Source: Alphaproteobacteria bacterium (lineage in GTDB: Bacteria; Pseudomonadota; Alphaproteobacteria; Reyranellales; Reyranellaceae). Taken from it: a DNA stretch of 64,000 nt. The notes under the pieces were generated by a model. That model made no database searches. It was not told the DNA's origin and was given only the letters and a program-made list of their open reading frames with translations. The stretch spans positions 24,635-88,634 of the forward strand of contig JAFKFL010000032.1 in assembly GCA_017308235.1 (NCBI GenBank), given 5' to 3'. A program made the position numbers and the translations under genes. Shown here in pieces: positions 26,819 to 35,580 of this stretch (positions are counted from its first letter, which is position 1; every line of letters begins with the position of its first letter).

Positions 26819-27826
26819 TCAGCCGAGCTTGCCCATCGCTACGGCCGTATCGGCCATGCGGTTGGAGAAGCCCCACTCGTTGTCGTACCAGCTCATCACG
26901 CGCACCAGCGTGCCGTCCATGACCTTGGTCTGGTCGAGGTGGAAGGTCGACGAATGGCTGTCGTGGTTGAAGTCGATCGAGACGTTGGGCTGATCGGTCC
27001 AGCCCAGGATGCCCTTGAGCTGATTGGCGGCCGCGAGCTTCACCGCCTTGTTGATCTCGTCCTTGTCAGTCTTGCGCTTGGCGACGAACTTGAAGTCGAT
27101 CACCGAGACGTTGGGTGTCGGCACGCGGATCGACACACCGTCGAGCTTGCCGTTCAGCTCCGGCAGCACGAGGCCGACGGCTTTTGCCGCGCCTGTCGAG
27201 GTCGGGATCATCGACATCGCCGCAGCACGGGCGCGGTAGAGATCCTTGTGCATGGTGTCGAGTGTGGGCTGGTCGCCGGTATAGGCGTGGATCGTGGTCA
27301 TGAAGCCTTTCTCGATTCCGACCGCGTCGTTCAGCACCTTGGCGACCGGCGCCAGGCAATTGGTCGTGCACGAGGCGTTGGAGACGACCCTGTGATCCTT
27401 GGTGAGCTTGTCGTGGTTCACGCCATAGACCACCGTGAGATCGACGCCATCGGCGGGAGCGGAGACCAGGACCCGCTTGGCGCCAGCGGTGAGATGCGCC
27501 GAAGCCTTGTCCTTGGAGGTGAAGATGCCGGTGCATTCGAGAGCGATGTCGATGCCCAGATCCTTGTGCGGCAGCTTCGACGGATCGCGTTCGGCGGTGA
27601 CTTTGATCTTGCCGCGACCGACATTGATCGTATCGCCTTCGACCTTGACGTCGTGCGGGAAGCGGCCGTGCACCGAATCGAAGCGCAGCAGGTGGGCATT
27701 GGTCTCGACCGGGCCGAGATCGTTGACCGCCACCACCTCGATGTCCTTGCGGCCCGACTCGATGATCGCCCGCAGAATATTGCGGCCAATGCGTCCGAAC
27801 CCGTTGATTGCAACCCGAACTGCCAT
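26819..27826 (-). CDS. gap: Glyceraldehyde-3-phosphate dehydrogenase, type I
   Basis: This 335-aa NAD-dependent glycolytic enzyme is complete. The Rossmann motif INGFGRIGRNILRA opens the protein, and the catalytic cysteine sits in VSNASCTTNCLAP. The phosphate-binding and C-terminal segments (AAAMSMIPTSTGAAKAVGLV, SWYDNEWGFSNRM) are intact. It lies 9 bp downstream of tkt on the same strand, the common alphaproteobacterial tkt-gap pair. The phosphoglycerate kinase gene that often follows is absent and replaced by the ureide genes. Confidence 0.98.
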   Translation of the reverse strand: MAVRVAINGFGRIGRNILRAIIESGRKDIEVVAVNDLGPVETNAHLLRFDSVHGRFPHDVKVEGDTINVGRGKIKVTAERDPSKLPHKDLGIDIALECTGIFTSKDKASAHLTAGAKRVLVSAPADGVDLTVVYGVNHDKLTKDHRVVSNASCTTNCLAPVAKVLNDAVGIEKGFMTTIHAYTGDQPTLDTMHKDLYRARAAAMSMIPTSTGAAKAVGLVLPELNGKLDGVSIRVPTPNVSVIDFKFVAKRKTDKDEINKAVKLAAANQLKGILGWTDQPNVSIDFNHDSHSSTFHLDQTKVMDGTLVRVMSWYDNEWGFSNRMADTAVAMGKLG

Positions 27827-27835
27827 ATCGTCCTC

Positions 27836-29827
27836 CTATTGCTGTGCCAGCCGGCGTGCCGCGGCAGCGATCGCCTCGGCGGTAATGCCGAAATGCTTGA
27901 AAAGATCCGAAGCCTTGGCCGATGCGCCGAAGGTCTTCATGCCGACGAACTCACCTTTCGAGCCCAACCAGCGCTCCCAGCCGAAGCCGCCGGCCGCCTC
28001 GCAAGCGATGCGAACCGTGCCGTCGCCGCCCATGACTTCTTGCCGGTAGCTATCGCTTTGTTGGACGAAAAGCTCCCACGACGGCATCGACACAACGGCG
28101 GCGTTGAGGCCGTCTTTAGCCAAAAGTTCCCGCGCCCCAAGCGCAAGCTGCACTTCAGAGCCTGACGCAATCAGGCGGATCGAGGCGTTGGCCTCGCCAG
28201 CGAGAAGGTAGGCGCCACGGGCGCAAAGATTGTCGTCACCTGCGCCACGGATCGTCGGCAGGTTCTGGCGGGTGAGCGCGATGACGCTCGGGGTCTTTTT
28301 CGATTCGAGCGCCACCTGCCAGCACTCGGCAGTCTCGATTGCATCGGCCGGCCGTAGCACCTGCAGGTTCGGGATCGCGCGCAAGGCGGCGAGATGCTCC
28401 ACCGGCTGGTGAGTCGGGCCATCCTCGCCGAGGCCGATCGAATCGTGCGTCATCACATAGATGACGCGCACGCCCATCAGGGCGGCCAACCGGATCGAGG
28501 GGCGGCAATAGTCGGTGAAGACCAGGAAGGTGCCACCATAAGGAATGACGCCACCATGCAGCGCCATGCCGTTCATGGCCGCCGCCATCGCATGCTCGCG
28601 GATGCCGTAATAGACATAACGGCCGCCCGGATCCTGTGCCGTCGCGGGCTTCAGAGTTGCGGTCTTGGTATTGTTCGAGCCGGTGAGATCGGCCGAGCCG
28701 CCAACTGTGTCGGGCAATACGGGATTGATCACCTCGAGCACTTCCTGGCTCGACTTGCGTGTCGCCCATGAAGGCTTCTCAGCCGCGATCTTGGCCTTGA
28801 AGGCAGCGACGGTCTCGCCGACAGCGGCTGGCAGATCGCCCTTCAGGCGCCGGTCGAACTCGGCACGATCGTCCGCGTTCATCTCGGCGTGTCGCTTGAC
28901 CCATTTGCGCCGAGCGGACTTACCGCGTGCACCGACCTTGCGCCAGGCGGTGAAGATCGGCTCGGGTATCTCGAATGGCGGCGCCGTCCAGCCAAGCTTC
29001 TCGCGGGCACCTGCGATCTCGTCCTTGCCAAGCGGCGAGCCGTGCGTGGCGGCCGTGCCGGCCTTGGTCGGCGCCCCGAATCCGATGATCGTCTTGCAGG
29101 CGATCAGCGAAGGCTTGTCGGTGACATTGCGCGCTTTGCGGATCGCCCGCGTCACGGCCTCGGGATCGAGCCCGTCGACTGACTGCACATGCCAGCCGGC
29201 AGCGGCGAAGCGTTTCTTGTGATCCTCCGACGTCGAAAGCGAGGTCGGGCCGTCGATCGAGATGCCGTTGTCGTCATAGAGCACGATCAGCCGGCCGAGG
29301 CCGAGATGCCCCGCAAGCGTGACCGCTTCCTGGCCGATGCCTTCCATCTGGCAACCATCGCCGGTGATCACATAAGTGAAATGATCGACGATCTCGGGGC
29401 CGAAACGCTGGCGCAACGATCGCTCGGTGAAAGCGAACCCCACTGAATTGCCGAGTCCCTGGCCAAGCGGGCCGGTGGTGGTCTCGATCCCGCTGGCGTG
29501 GCCGTATTCAGGATGGCCGGCGGTACGGCTGCCGAGTTGGCGGAAGTGCTTCAGCTCGTCGAGCGTCATGTCGGCGTAGCCGGTGAGGTAGAGCAACGAA
29601 TAAAGCAGCATCGAGCCGTGGCCGGCCGACAGGATGAAGCGGTCGCGGTCGGGCCAATGCGGATCGGTCGGGTCGAACTTCAGGAACTTCGAGAACAGAA
29701 CCGTGGCGACGTCCGCCATGCCCATCGGCATGCCGGGATGGCCGGAGTCCGCCTGCTGCACGGCATCCATGGCCAGGGCCCGGATGGCGTTCGCCATGTC
29801 GCGATGTGCAGCAGTTTGGACGGTCAT
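27836..29827 (-). CDS. tkt: Transketolase
   Basis: The thiamine-diphosphate enzyme moves two-carbon units in the pentose phosphate or Calvin cycles. The 663-aa protein has the full transketolase layout: GHPGMPMGMADVATVLF near the N-terminus, the ThDP motif GDGCQMEGIGQEAV ending in DDN, the pyrimidine-domain glutamate in GEDGPTHQPVEHLAALR, and a C-terminal transketolase domain. No Calvin-cycle gene is visible nearby, so the pentose phosphate pathway is the likely context. It is the first gene of a minus-strand unit with gap. The 216-bp upstream region is shared with the divergent coiled-coil gene and shows no further recognisable feature. Confidence 0.98.
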   Translation of the reverse strand: MTVQTAAHRDMANAIRALAMDAVQQADSGHPGMPMGMADVATVLFSKFLKFDPTDPHWPDRDRFILSAGHGSMLLYSLLYLTGYADMTLDELKHFRQLGSRTAGHPEYGHASGIETTTGPLGQGLGNSVGFAFTERSLRQRFGPEIVDHFTYVITGDGCQMEGIGQEAVTLAGHLGLGRLIVLYDDNGISIDGPTSLSTSEDHKKRFAAAGWHVQSVDGLDPEAVTRAIRKARNVTDKPSLIACKTIIGFGAPTKAGTAATHGSPLGKDEIAGAREKLGWTAPPFEIPEPIFTAWRKVGARGKSARRKWVKRHAEMNADDRAEFDRRLKGDLPAAVGETVAAFKAKIAAEKPSWATRKSSQEVLEVINPVLPDTVGGSADLTGSNNTKTATLKPATAQDPGGRYVYYGIREHAMAAAMNGMALHGGVIPYGGTFLVFTDYCRPSIRLAALMGVRVIYVMTHDSIGLGEDGPTHQPVEHLAALRAIPNLQVLRPADAIETAECWQVALESKKTPSVIALTRQNLPTIRGAGDDNLCARGAYLLAGEANASIRLIASGSEVQLALGARELLAKDGLNAAVVSMPSWELFVQQSDSYRQEVMGGDGTVRIACEAAGGFGWERWLGSKGEFVGMKTFGASAKASDLFKHFGITAEAIAAAARRLAQQ

Positions 29828-30043
29828 CGGATGCGTTTGCTGTGAGGTTTTTCGGGACGGCGCGCACCATGACGGCGGCCTTTATCTGCGTCAATGCGCA
29901 AAACCTTATAGATAACCAAGATATTGCGGGAATCGAAGCTCCACAGCCGCCACATGTTGACCGTGCACGGGCGGTCCACTTATCCTTGTCGTCTGGAGCA
30001 AACGCCGTCGGGCGATCACCTTCGATCCGCCGCTGGGGGAACC

Positions 30044-30277
30044 ATGCCCAAGGCAGCTAATGCCAAGGATCGCGTGAACGATGCGTTCAGTCGGCTGGAA
30101 TCGATGGTCGACGATCGGCTGCGCGCCGAACGGGCGCGGTCCGACGAGCTTGTCCAGCGTCTTGGCAAACTCGAGCAGCAGCACGAAGAGCTGAAGAAGG
30201 TCGCAATTGAAGTCGAGGGCCGACTCGAGCGGGCGATGGAATACATCCGGTCGCTGCTGGCAGCCGACCAAAGATGA
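30044..30277 (+). CDS. Small coiled-coil protein upstream of zapA
   Basis: The 77-aa protein starts at the ATG at 30044 behind a GGGGGA ribosome site. It is almost entirely one amphipathic helix with heptads (RVNDAFSRLESMVDDRLRAE followed by ELVQRLGKLEQQHEEL). It has no signal or membrane segment. Similar short coiled-coil proteins of the DUF4164 type often precede zapA in alphaproteobacteria, and a divisome-related role has been suggested by this position. The function is otherwise unknown. Confidence 0.8.
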   Translation: MPKAANAKDRVNDAFSRLESMVDDRLRAERARSDELVQRLGKLEQQHEELKKVAIEVEGRLERAMEYIRSLLAADQR

Positions 30278-30281
30278 AAGC

Positions 30282-30300
30282 GACCGAACGCCGGTCTTTT
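30282..30300 (+). terminator. Weak hairpin with T-tract after the coiled-coil gene
   Basis: GACCG at 30282-30286 pairs with CGGTC at 30292-30296 around a five-base loop and is followed by TTTT at 30297-30300. The stem is only 5 bp, so termination may be partial, allowing read-through into zapA. Confidence 0.4.
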
Positions 30301-30392
30301 CAACAGACAGGCATCGCATCGCAAGTCGTTGAAGGGTAAAGTCACCTTCCCCTCAGACGCCGATAAGGCGCAATGAACAGGATAAAGTGACC

Positions 30393-30725
30393 ATGCCCGA
30401 AGTGTCGATCAACATCGCCAACCGGACCTATGAGCTCGCCTGCGGCGAGGGCCAGGAAGTCCGGGTTCACGAACTTGCCGCCTACGTCGATGAGAAGGTG
30501 ACGGAACTGCGCAAGCAGTTGCCAGGTGCGCCCGAGATCAAGCTGATGGTGTTCGCCTCGCTCCTCCTTGCCGAGGAGAGCCGCGAAGCCCGCGGCATTG
30601 CAAGGCAAGCGGAGACGGCGCGCGCCTCGGCCACCGACAACTCCGAAACGCTCGCGACCGCGCTCGAGGAGTTGATCACATCGCGTGTCGACAAGATGTC
30701 GAAAAAGATGAGCGGCGCGGCCTGA
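30393..30725 (+). CDS. zapA: Cell division protein ZapA
   Basis: ZapA binds FtsZ and cross-links its filaments at the division ring. The 110-aa protein has the N-terminal globular part with VSINIANRTYELACGEGQE and LAAYVDEKVTELRKQ, then a C-terminal coiled coil rich in Ala and Glu (about 55-100). The ATG at 30393 is used rather than an in-frame GTG six bases earlier. It is followed by 6S RNA and fau, the widespread zapA-ssrS-fau arrangement, which supports all three calls. Confidence 0.93.
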   Translation: MPEVSINIANRTYELACGEGQEVRVHELAAYVDEKVTELRKQLPGAPEIKLMVFASLLLAEESREARGIARQAETARASATDNSETLATALEELITSRVDKMSKKMSGAA

Positions 30726-30775
30726 AGAACGGTTCCGGGGCCGCATTGCGGCTTCCGCCCGGAATGCCTAGATTG

Positions 30776-30953
30776 GCAGTGGGGCGGATTTCTGCGCGGT
30801 GCGTGGTTCGCTTAAAAATCCCGGGGCCAATAAAGATCTCCTGGGAGCTGTGCCTGACCTTGGCCGTGGCCTTGGTCATACGGCGCCCACCTGCTTTTGC
30901 AGGCCTTGGAGGTTTTTACGACCACGGCCTATCGTGGAGCCGCCCCACCTTGC
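30776..30953 (+). ncRNA. ssrS: 6S RNA
   Basis: The gap between zapA and fau is where 6S RNA usually lies. GTGGGGCGG at 30779-30787 is perfectly complementary to CCGCCCCAC at 30940-30948, giving the closing stem. Inside it, CGTGGT at 30802-30807 pairs with ACCACG at 30921-30926, and the 3' half contains CGGCGCCCACCTGC followed by AGGTTTT-type sequence, as I recall from alphaproteobacterial 6S RNAs. A TAGATT box at 30769-30774 could be the -10 element. 6S RNA mimics an open promoter and sequesters sigma-70 RNA polymerase. Ends are approximate. Confidence 0.85.
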
Positions 30954-30966
30954 GCCCTTTCCCGAC

Positions 30967-31542
30967 ATGAGCCTGATCGACGAAAAGCGCATCCTGCGCG
31001 GCACCATGCTGGCGTGGCGCGGTACCTTGACGGAAACGGATCGTCGCGCGGCGGCAAATGGGCTGCTTGCCATGTTTCAGCGCGAACAGCCGTTCGAGAC
31101 GCCGGCCGTCGTCTCCGGCTTCTGGCCGATCAAGGAGGAGATCGACATCCGTCCGCTCATGATCGAGCTCTTCAACCAGGGTTGCCAGCTCGCGTTGCCG
31201 GTCGTGCAGGGCAAAGGACAACGACTTCTCTTTCGGGCGTGGCGGCCGGGCGATCCATTGGAGGCGGGCGTGTTCGGCACGCTGCAGCCCTCGCCGAAAC
31301 GAGAAGTCATCGAACCCGAGGCGCTGTTGGTGCCATTGCTCGCGTGCGACGAGGACGGATGGCGCCTGGGCTACGGCGGCGGCTTTTATGATCGCACGCT
31401 CGCCGACTTGCGTGCCAAGGGAAGGGCGATCGCCGTCGGTGTTGCCTTTGGTGCCCAACTCATTCCCGAGATACCGCATGGGCCGCAGGATCAACGGCTC
31501 GATTGGTTATTGACCGACCAGCGCGCTTGCGCCTTTGTGTGA
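30967..31542 (+). CDS. fau: 5-formyltetrahydrofolate cyclo-ligase
   Basis: The ATP-dependent enzyme converts 5-formyl-THF to 5,10-methenyl-THF in folate recycling. The 191-aa protein has the family motifs VSGFWPIKEEIDIRPLM, VPLLACDEDGWRLGYGGGFYDRTLADL (nucleotide and substrate loop) and a closing LDWLLTDQ. The ATG at 30967 lies just after the 6S RNA 3' end; upstream in-frame codons belong to the RNA. It is two bases ahead of the YmdB-like gene, suggesting co-transcription. Confidence 0.95.
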   Translation: MSLIDEKRILRGTMLAWRGTLTETDRRAAANGLLAMFQREQPFETPAVVSGFWPIKEEIDIRPLMIELFNQGCQLALPVVQGKGQRLLFRAWRPGDPLEAGVFGTLQPSPKREVIEPEALLVPLLACDEDGWRLGYGGGFYDRTLADLRAKGRAIAVGVAFGAQLIPEIPHGPQDQRLDWLLTDQRACAFV

Positions 31543-31544
31543 CA

Positions 31545-32351
31545 ATGAAGGTCCTTTTTTGCGGAGATATTGTCGGACGGTCGGGGCGTGAGGCCGTAAC
31601 CAAGAACGTCCCGCGCCTGCGCCAGGAACTCGGTCTCGATTTCGTCGTCGCGAATGGCGAGAACGCCGCCGCAGGGTTCGGGATCACCGCCAAGATCTGC
31701 GCCGAACTGCATCATTGCGGTGTCGACTGCATCACCACCGGCAATCACGTGTGGGACCAGCGCGACATCATCTCCTATATCGCCCAGGACAAGCGTTTGC
31801 TGCGGCCGGTGAATTTTCCGCCCGGCACACCCGGCTGGGGTGCCAACCTGTTCGAGACGAAGCGCGGCCAGAAGGTCCTGGTCGTGAACGTGATGTGCCG
31901 GCTGTTCATGGAGCCGCTCGACGATCCGTTCCGCACCGTCGACGTCGAGCTCGCAAAGTACGTACTGGGTCGCTCGGTCCATTTCATCCTGGTCGACGTG
32001 CATGGCGAAGCGACCAGCGAAAAGCAGTCGATGGGGCACTATTGCGACGGTCGGGTCTCAGCGGTGCTGGGCACGCACAGCCACATTCCGACGGCCGACC
32101 ATTGGATATTGCCGGCCGGTACGGCTTACCAGACTGACGTTGGCATGTGCGGCGATTACAACTCGGTCATCGGCATGAAGAAGGACGTCGCCGTGCAGCG
32201 CTTCATCAAGAAGGTGCCCGGAGATCGACTGTCGCCGGCGGACGGCGAGGGGACCCTGTGCGCCGCGCTGGTTGAGAGCGATGACAAGACTGGCTTGGCA
32301 CGGTCGATCCGGCCGGTCAGGATCGGGGGCGCCCTGTCGCCGGCAGGGTAG
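31545..32351 (+). CDS. YmdB-like metallophosphoesterase (TIGR00282 family)
   Basis: The 268-aa protein has the calcineurin-like phosphoesterase ligands in family order: VLFCGDIVGRSGR, NGENAAAGFGIT, TTGNHVWDQRDI, VDVHGEATSEK and GTHSHIPTADHWILPAG. Bacillus YmdB members hydrolyse 2',3'- or 3',5'-cyclic mononucleotides; the proteobacterial proteins are uncharacterised. It follows fau with two bases between and is the last gene before a double terminator. Confidence 0.93.
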   Translation: MKVLFCGDIVGRSGREAVTKNVPRLRQELGLDFVVANGENAAAGFGITAKICAELHHCGVDCITTGNHVWDQRDIISYIAQDKRLLRPVNFPPGTPGWGANLFETKRGQKVLVVNVMCRLFMEPLDDPFRTVDVELAKYVLGRSVHFILVDVHGEATSEKQSMGHYCDGRVSAVLGTHSHIPTADHWILPAGTAYQTDVGMCGDYNSVIGMKKDVAVQRFIKKVPGDRLSPADGEGTLCAALVESDDKTGLARSIRPVRIGGALSPAG

Positions 32352-32502
32352 TTTTTCAGCATCTTGTATCCCACAAGGCCCTCCTATACCTATTACGGGT
32401 ACCTTGAAGAGGACCGTTGACGGTCTGGGGAAAAAGCGGCATCCTTTTGATGTTAAACGATTTTTCGCCGAGTTGGCGGACTGTCTTCAAGGTTAGAGGG
32501 GG
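32352..32502 (+). other. Putative sRNA or leader region with two overlapping short ORFs
   Basis: This 150-bp stretch ends in strong terminators and holds no family-recognised gene. Two short frames are open. One is ATG at 32450, 21 codons (MLNDFSPSWRTVFKVRGGVG then I), with a TAG at 32513-32515 inside the loop of the first terminator. The other is TTG at 32404, 30 codons ending in FFAELADCLQG at 32496. Neither has a good ribosome site. A TTGACG at 32416-32421 could be a -35 box, without a convincing -10. A small RNA, a small protein or plain 3' UTR of the upstream gene are all possible. Confidence 0.35.
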
Positions 32503-32530
32503 CGTCGGAATCTAGGTTCCGACGTTTTTT
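32503..32530 (+). terminator. Intrinsic terminator 1 (tandem pair)
   Basis: CGTCGGAA at 32503-32510 pairs perfectly with TTCCGACG at 32517-32524 around a TCTAGG loop, followed directly by six T residues (32525-32530). It is a textbook rho-independent terminator for plus-strand transcription. Confidence 0.92.
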
Positions 32531-32531
32531 A

Positions 32532-32559
32532 GCGGGGGCTTCGGCCCCCGCCTTTTTTT
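32532..32559 (+). terminator. Intrinsic terminator 2 (tandem pair)
   Basis: GCGGGGGC at 32532-32539 pairs with GCCCCCGC at 32544-32551 around a TTCG tetraloop and is followed by seven T residues (32553-32559). It is very stable and lies one base beyond terminator 1. It isolates the downstream yebC-ruv unit from upstream transcription. Confidence 0.93.
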
Positions 32560-32652
32560 GTGCCTCACTTTCGTGGCCGTCTCTAACAGTCCCAAAGCCC
32601 ACGAGAAGTGGTATAGGCGGCCCATCACATCACTGAATCTGGTTGTCGGGCG

Positions 32653-33411
32653 ATGGCTGGCCATTCGCAATTCAAGAACATCATGCACCGCAAGGGCCGA
32701 CAGGATGCCCAGCGGGCCAAGATCTTCACCAAGCTGATCCGCGAGATCACGACGTCGGCGCGGCTGGGCGCTGCCGACCCCAATGCCAATCCGCGGCTGC
32801 GGGCAGCGATGATCGCGGCACGTGAAGCCAACATGACGCGAGACACGATTGACCGCGCGATCAAGCGCGGCACGGGCAACGAGGCGGACGCGAATTACGA
32901 CGAGGTGCGTTACGAAGGCTACGGCCCGGGCGGCGTGGCAGTGATTGTCGAGGCGCTCACCAACAACCGCAATCGCACAGCGGGAGAGGTTCGCTCGATC
33001 TTCGCCAAGCACGGCGGCAATCTTGGTGAAACGAACAGCGTTTCCTTCATGTTTGATCGCATGGGGGAGTTCCGCTTTCCGCTGACGGTGGGCACCGCCG
33101 ACGAGGTCATGGAAAAGGCGATCGAGGCCGGCGCCGACGACGTCGTGAGCGGCGAGGGCGAAGGTGCCGCGCACGAGATCTACTGCGCCCAGGACAATTT
33201 CAATGCGGTGCGCGAGACCCTGGAGAAATCCCTGGGCCAGCCGTCGTCGGCCAAGTTGATGTGGCGACCCAAGACCACCACGCCCGTCGACGGCGATGCG
33301 GCCCAAACGCTGCTCGACCTGATTGCCGCGTTGGACGACAACGACGACGTCCAGAACGTTTACGCCAACTTCGAGCTGTCGGACGACGCTCTGGCGAAGT
33401 TCGCGGCCTGA
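32653..33411 (+). CDS. yebC: YebC/PmpR family translation/transcription factor
   Basis: The 252-aa protein begins with the family hallmark MAGHSQFKNIMHRKGRQDAQ and has the conserved YEGYGPGGVAVIVEALTNNRNRT segment and three-domain layout. YebC proteins have been described as transcription regulators and, more recently, as factors relieving ribosome stalling at polyproline; which applies here cannot be read from sequence. It precedes ruvC by eight bases, the usual yebC-ruvCAB arrangement. Confidence 0.96.
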   Translation: MAGHSQFKNIMHRKGRQDAQRAKIFTKLIREITTSARLGAADPNANPRLRAAMIAAREANMTRDTIDRAIKRGTGNEADANYDEVRYEGYGPGGVAVIVEALTNNRNRTAGEVRSIFAKHGGNLGETNSVSFMFDRMGEFRFPLTVGTADEVMEKAIEAGADDVVSGEGEGAAHEIYCAQDNFNAVRETLEKSLGQPSSAKLMWRPKTTTPVDGDAAQTLLDLIAALDDNDDVQNVYANFELSDDALAKFAA

Positions 33412-33419
33412 GCGGCGCG

Positions 33420-33911
33420 ATGCGATTGATCGGCCTCGATCCTGGTCTGCGATTGACCGGCTGGGGTGTGATCGAGGTCGAGGGCAACCGGCTGCGTCAT
33501 GTGGCGCATGGTGTGATCAAGGTCGCCGCCGAGCGGTCGCTGGCGGAGCGACTCTGCGAACTGTTCGATGGGGTAGCGGCTGTCGTAGCGGCACAGCAGC
33601 CTGCGGAGGCGGCAGTCGAGGAGACTTTTGTGAACGTCAATCCCGGTTCGACCCTGAAGCTTGGACAGGCGCGCGGCGTGGTGCTGTTGGCGCCCGCGCG
33701 TGCCGGGCTTCCGGTGTTCGAATATGCCGCCAACCTGGTGAAGAAGTCGGTGGTTGGCGTAGGCCATGCCGACAAGCGCCAGATCGCCATGATGGTCGGC
33801 CGACTGTTGCCGGGTGTCGAGGCCACCGCGGACGCCGCCGATGCGCTCGCCGTTGCGATCTGCCATGCCCACCATCGCGCGACGACAAAGCGAGTGGAGG
33901 CGGCACTTTGA
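33420..33911 (+). CDS. ruvC: Holliday junction endonuclease RuvC
   Basis: RuvC resolves four-way DNA junctions together with RuvAB. The 163-aa protein keeps the acidic catalytic set in family context: MRLIGLDPGLRLTGWGV (Asp7), AAVEETFVNVNPGSTLKLG (Glu), and ADAADALAVAICHAHH (two Asp). The ATG at 33420 gives normal family length. Its TGA overlaps the TTG start of ruvA. Confidence 0.96.
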   Translation: MRLIGLDPGLRLTGWGVIEVEGNRLRHVAHGVIKVAAERSLAERLCELFDGVAAVVAAQQPAEAAVEETFVNVNPGSTLKLGQARGVVLLAPARAGLPVFEYAANLVKKSVVGVGHADKRQIAMMVGRLLPGVEATADAADALAVAICHAHHRATTKRVEAAL

Positions 33912-34522
33912 TCGCCAAGCTCAAGGGCACCGTCGACGCCATCGACGGGGACAGCGCCGTGATTGATGTGAACGGCGTCGGCTATCTCGTCGCCGCCTCG
34001 GCGCGCACCTTGCGCGATCTCGTGACGGGCGGCCCGGCGTCGCTCCTCGTGGAGACGATCGTGCGCGAGGATGCGATTGCGCTCTATGGTTTCTTGGAGA
34101 CTGCAGAGCGGGACTGGTTCCGCATCCTTACGACCGTGCAGGGCGTCGGCGCCCGGGTAGCACTTTCCATCCTGTCGACGCTGTCGCCGCAGGAGATCGC
34201 GCGCGCGATCGCGGCCCAAGATCGCGCAACTCTGAGTCGCCCGGCTGGCGTCGGGCCCAAACTCGCCGCGCGTCTCGCCACCGAGCTGAAGGACAAGGCC
34301 GCCGCCTTCGGTGTCGCGCCGACACCGTCCAAGTTGGCCGAAGCCGCGCCGTCGGCCGTGGCAGGCGGTTCGGTCAATGAGGATGCGGTGTCGGCCCTGG
34401 TCAATCTCGACTATCGCCGCGTCGAGGCATTTGGCGCCGTGGCCCGAGTCACCCAGCGGCTTGGCCCCGATGCGAAGCTCGACGCGGTAATTCGCGCCGC
34501 ACTACAGGAACTCGCGCGATGA
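33908..34522 (+). CDS. ruvA: Holliday junction branch migration protein RuvA
   Basis: RuvA binds the junction as a tetramer and loads RuvB. The 204-aa protein has the OB domain (MIAKLKGTVDAIDGDSAVID), the helix-hairpin-helix region (VQGVGARVALSILSTL and RPAGVGPKLAARLATELKDK) and a C-terminal domain III after a flexible linker. The start is TTG at 33908, overlapping the ruvC stop as TTGA. It is the only codon giving the conserved MIAxLxG N-terminus. It overlaps ruvB by four bases. Confidence 0.96.
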   Translation: MIAKLKGTVDAIDGDSAVIDVNGVGYLVAASARTLRDLVTGGPASLLVETIVREDAIALYGFLETAERDWFRILTTVQGVGARVALSILSTLSPQEIARAIAAQDRATLSRPAGVGPKLAARLATELKDKAAAFGVAPTPSKLAEAAPSAVAGGSVNEDAVSALVNLDYRRVEAFGAVARVTQRLGPDAKLDAVIRAALQELAR

Positions 34523-35580
34523 GCGACGCGGCGGCGGAGCGTCTGGTTGCCGGCAAGCGGGCCGAGGAGGACGCGGCGGAACTTGCGCTGCGTCCGCAGA
34601 CTCTCGACGATTTCATCGGCCAGAAACAGGTTCGTGAGAACCTCAAGATCTTCATCCGGGCCGCCAGGGACCGCAAGGAAGCGCTCGACCACGTGCTGTT
34701 CCACGGGCCGCCGGGTCTCGGCAAGACGACCCTGGCGCAGATCGTGGCGCGTGAGATGGGCGTAGGCTTTCGCGCCACGTCAGGCCCGGTGATCCAGAAG
34801 GCGGGGGATCTCGCCGCTCAGCTCACGAATCTTCAAGCGCATGACGTGTTGTTCATCGACGAGATCCATCGACTCAATCCGGCGATCGAGGAGATCCTTT
34901 ACCCCGCCATGGAGGACTTCCAGCTCGACCTGATGATCGGCGAGGGACCGGCGGCGCGTTCGGTGCGCATCGAGTTGCCGCCGTTTACGCTGGTCGGCGC
35001 CACGACGCGTTCCGGCCTCATCACGCGACCATTGCGGGAGCGTTTCGGCATCCCATTGCGCATGGTGTTCTATGAACCGGCGGAACTCGAGACGATCGTG
35101 CATCGCGCAGCGCGTGTCCTGAAGATGGAGATGGCAAAGGACGGCGGAGCGGAGATCGCCCGGCGCTCACGTGGCACCCCTCGCGTGGCCAACCGCCTGC
35201 TAAGACGCGTGCGCGACTTCGCCGCGGTCGCGGGGCACACCGTGGTCGACGCCAAGGCGGCGGACGAGGCGCTGACGCGGCTTGAGGTCGATGTGCGAGG
35301 TCTCGATTCGATGGATCGCCGCTATCTCGCCTGCATCGCGGAGAACTACGGCGGTGGGCCGGTCGGCGTCGATACGCTGGCCGCTGCGCTATCCGAGCAG
35401 CGTGATGTGATCGAGGATGTGATCGAACCCTACCTGATGCAGCTCGGCCTCCTGATGCGCACGCCGCGCGGCCGGCTGCTCTCGGAAAGCGGCTATCGCC
35501 ATCTCGGCCTCGTCCTGCCCAAGGAACAGAAACAGCAACTCGACCTGCTCGCGAGGGGCGGGCAGGCGGACGAGGCGTGA
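34519..35580 (+). CDS. ruvB: Holliday junction ATP-dependent helicase RuvB
   Basis: RuvB is the hexameric AAA+ motor of branch migration. The 353-aa protein has LRPQTLDDFIGQKQVRENLK, Walker A GPPGLGKTT, Walker B DVLFIDEIHRLN, the sensor segment GATTRSGLITRPLRERFGI and a C-terminal winged helix (TPRGRLLSESGYRHL). All motifs are intact. It begins inside the ruvA stop (ATGA) and its stop overlaps the GTG of ybgC. Confidence 0.97.
   Translation: MSDAAAERLVAGKRAEEDAAELALRPQTLDDFIGQKQVRENLKIFIRAARDRKEALDHVLFHGPPGLGKTTLAQIVAREMGVGFRATSGPVIQKAGDLAAQLTNLQAHDVLFIDEIHRLNPAIEEILYPAMEDFQLDLMIGEGPAARSVRIELPPFTLVGATTRSGLITRPLRERFGIPLRMVFYEPAELETIVHRAARVLKMEMAKDGGAEIARRSRGTPRVANRLLRRVRDFAAVAGHTVVDAKAADEALTRLEVDVRGLDSMDRRYLACIAENYGGGPVGVDTLAAALSEQRDVIEDVIEPYLMQLGLLMRTPRGRLLSESGYRHLGLVLPKEQKQQLDLLARGGQADEA

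Noticed and set aside
30799..30966. N-terminal extension of the formyl-THF cyclo-ligase over the zapA-fau gap
   Set aside because: The extension has no family resemblance and overlaps the paired arms of the 6S RNA; the ATG at 30967 gives the standard protein.
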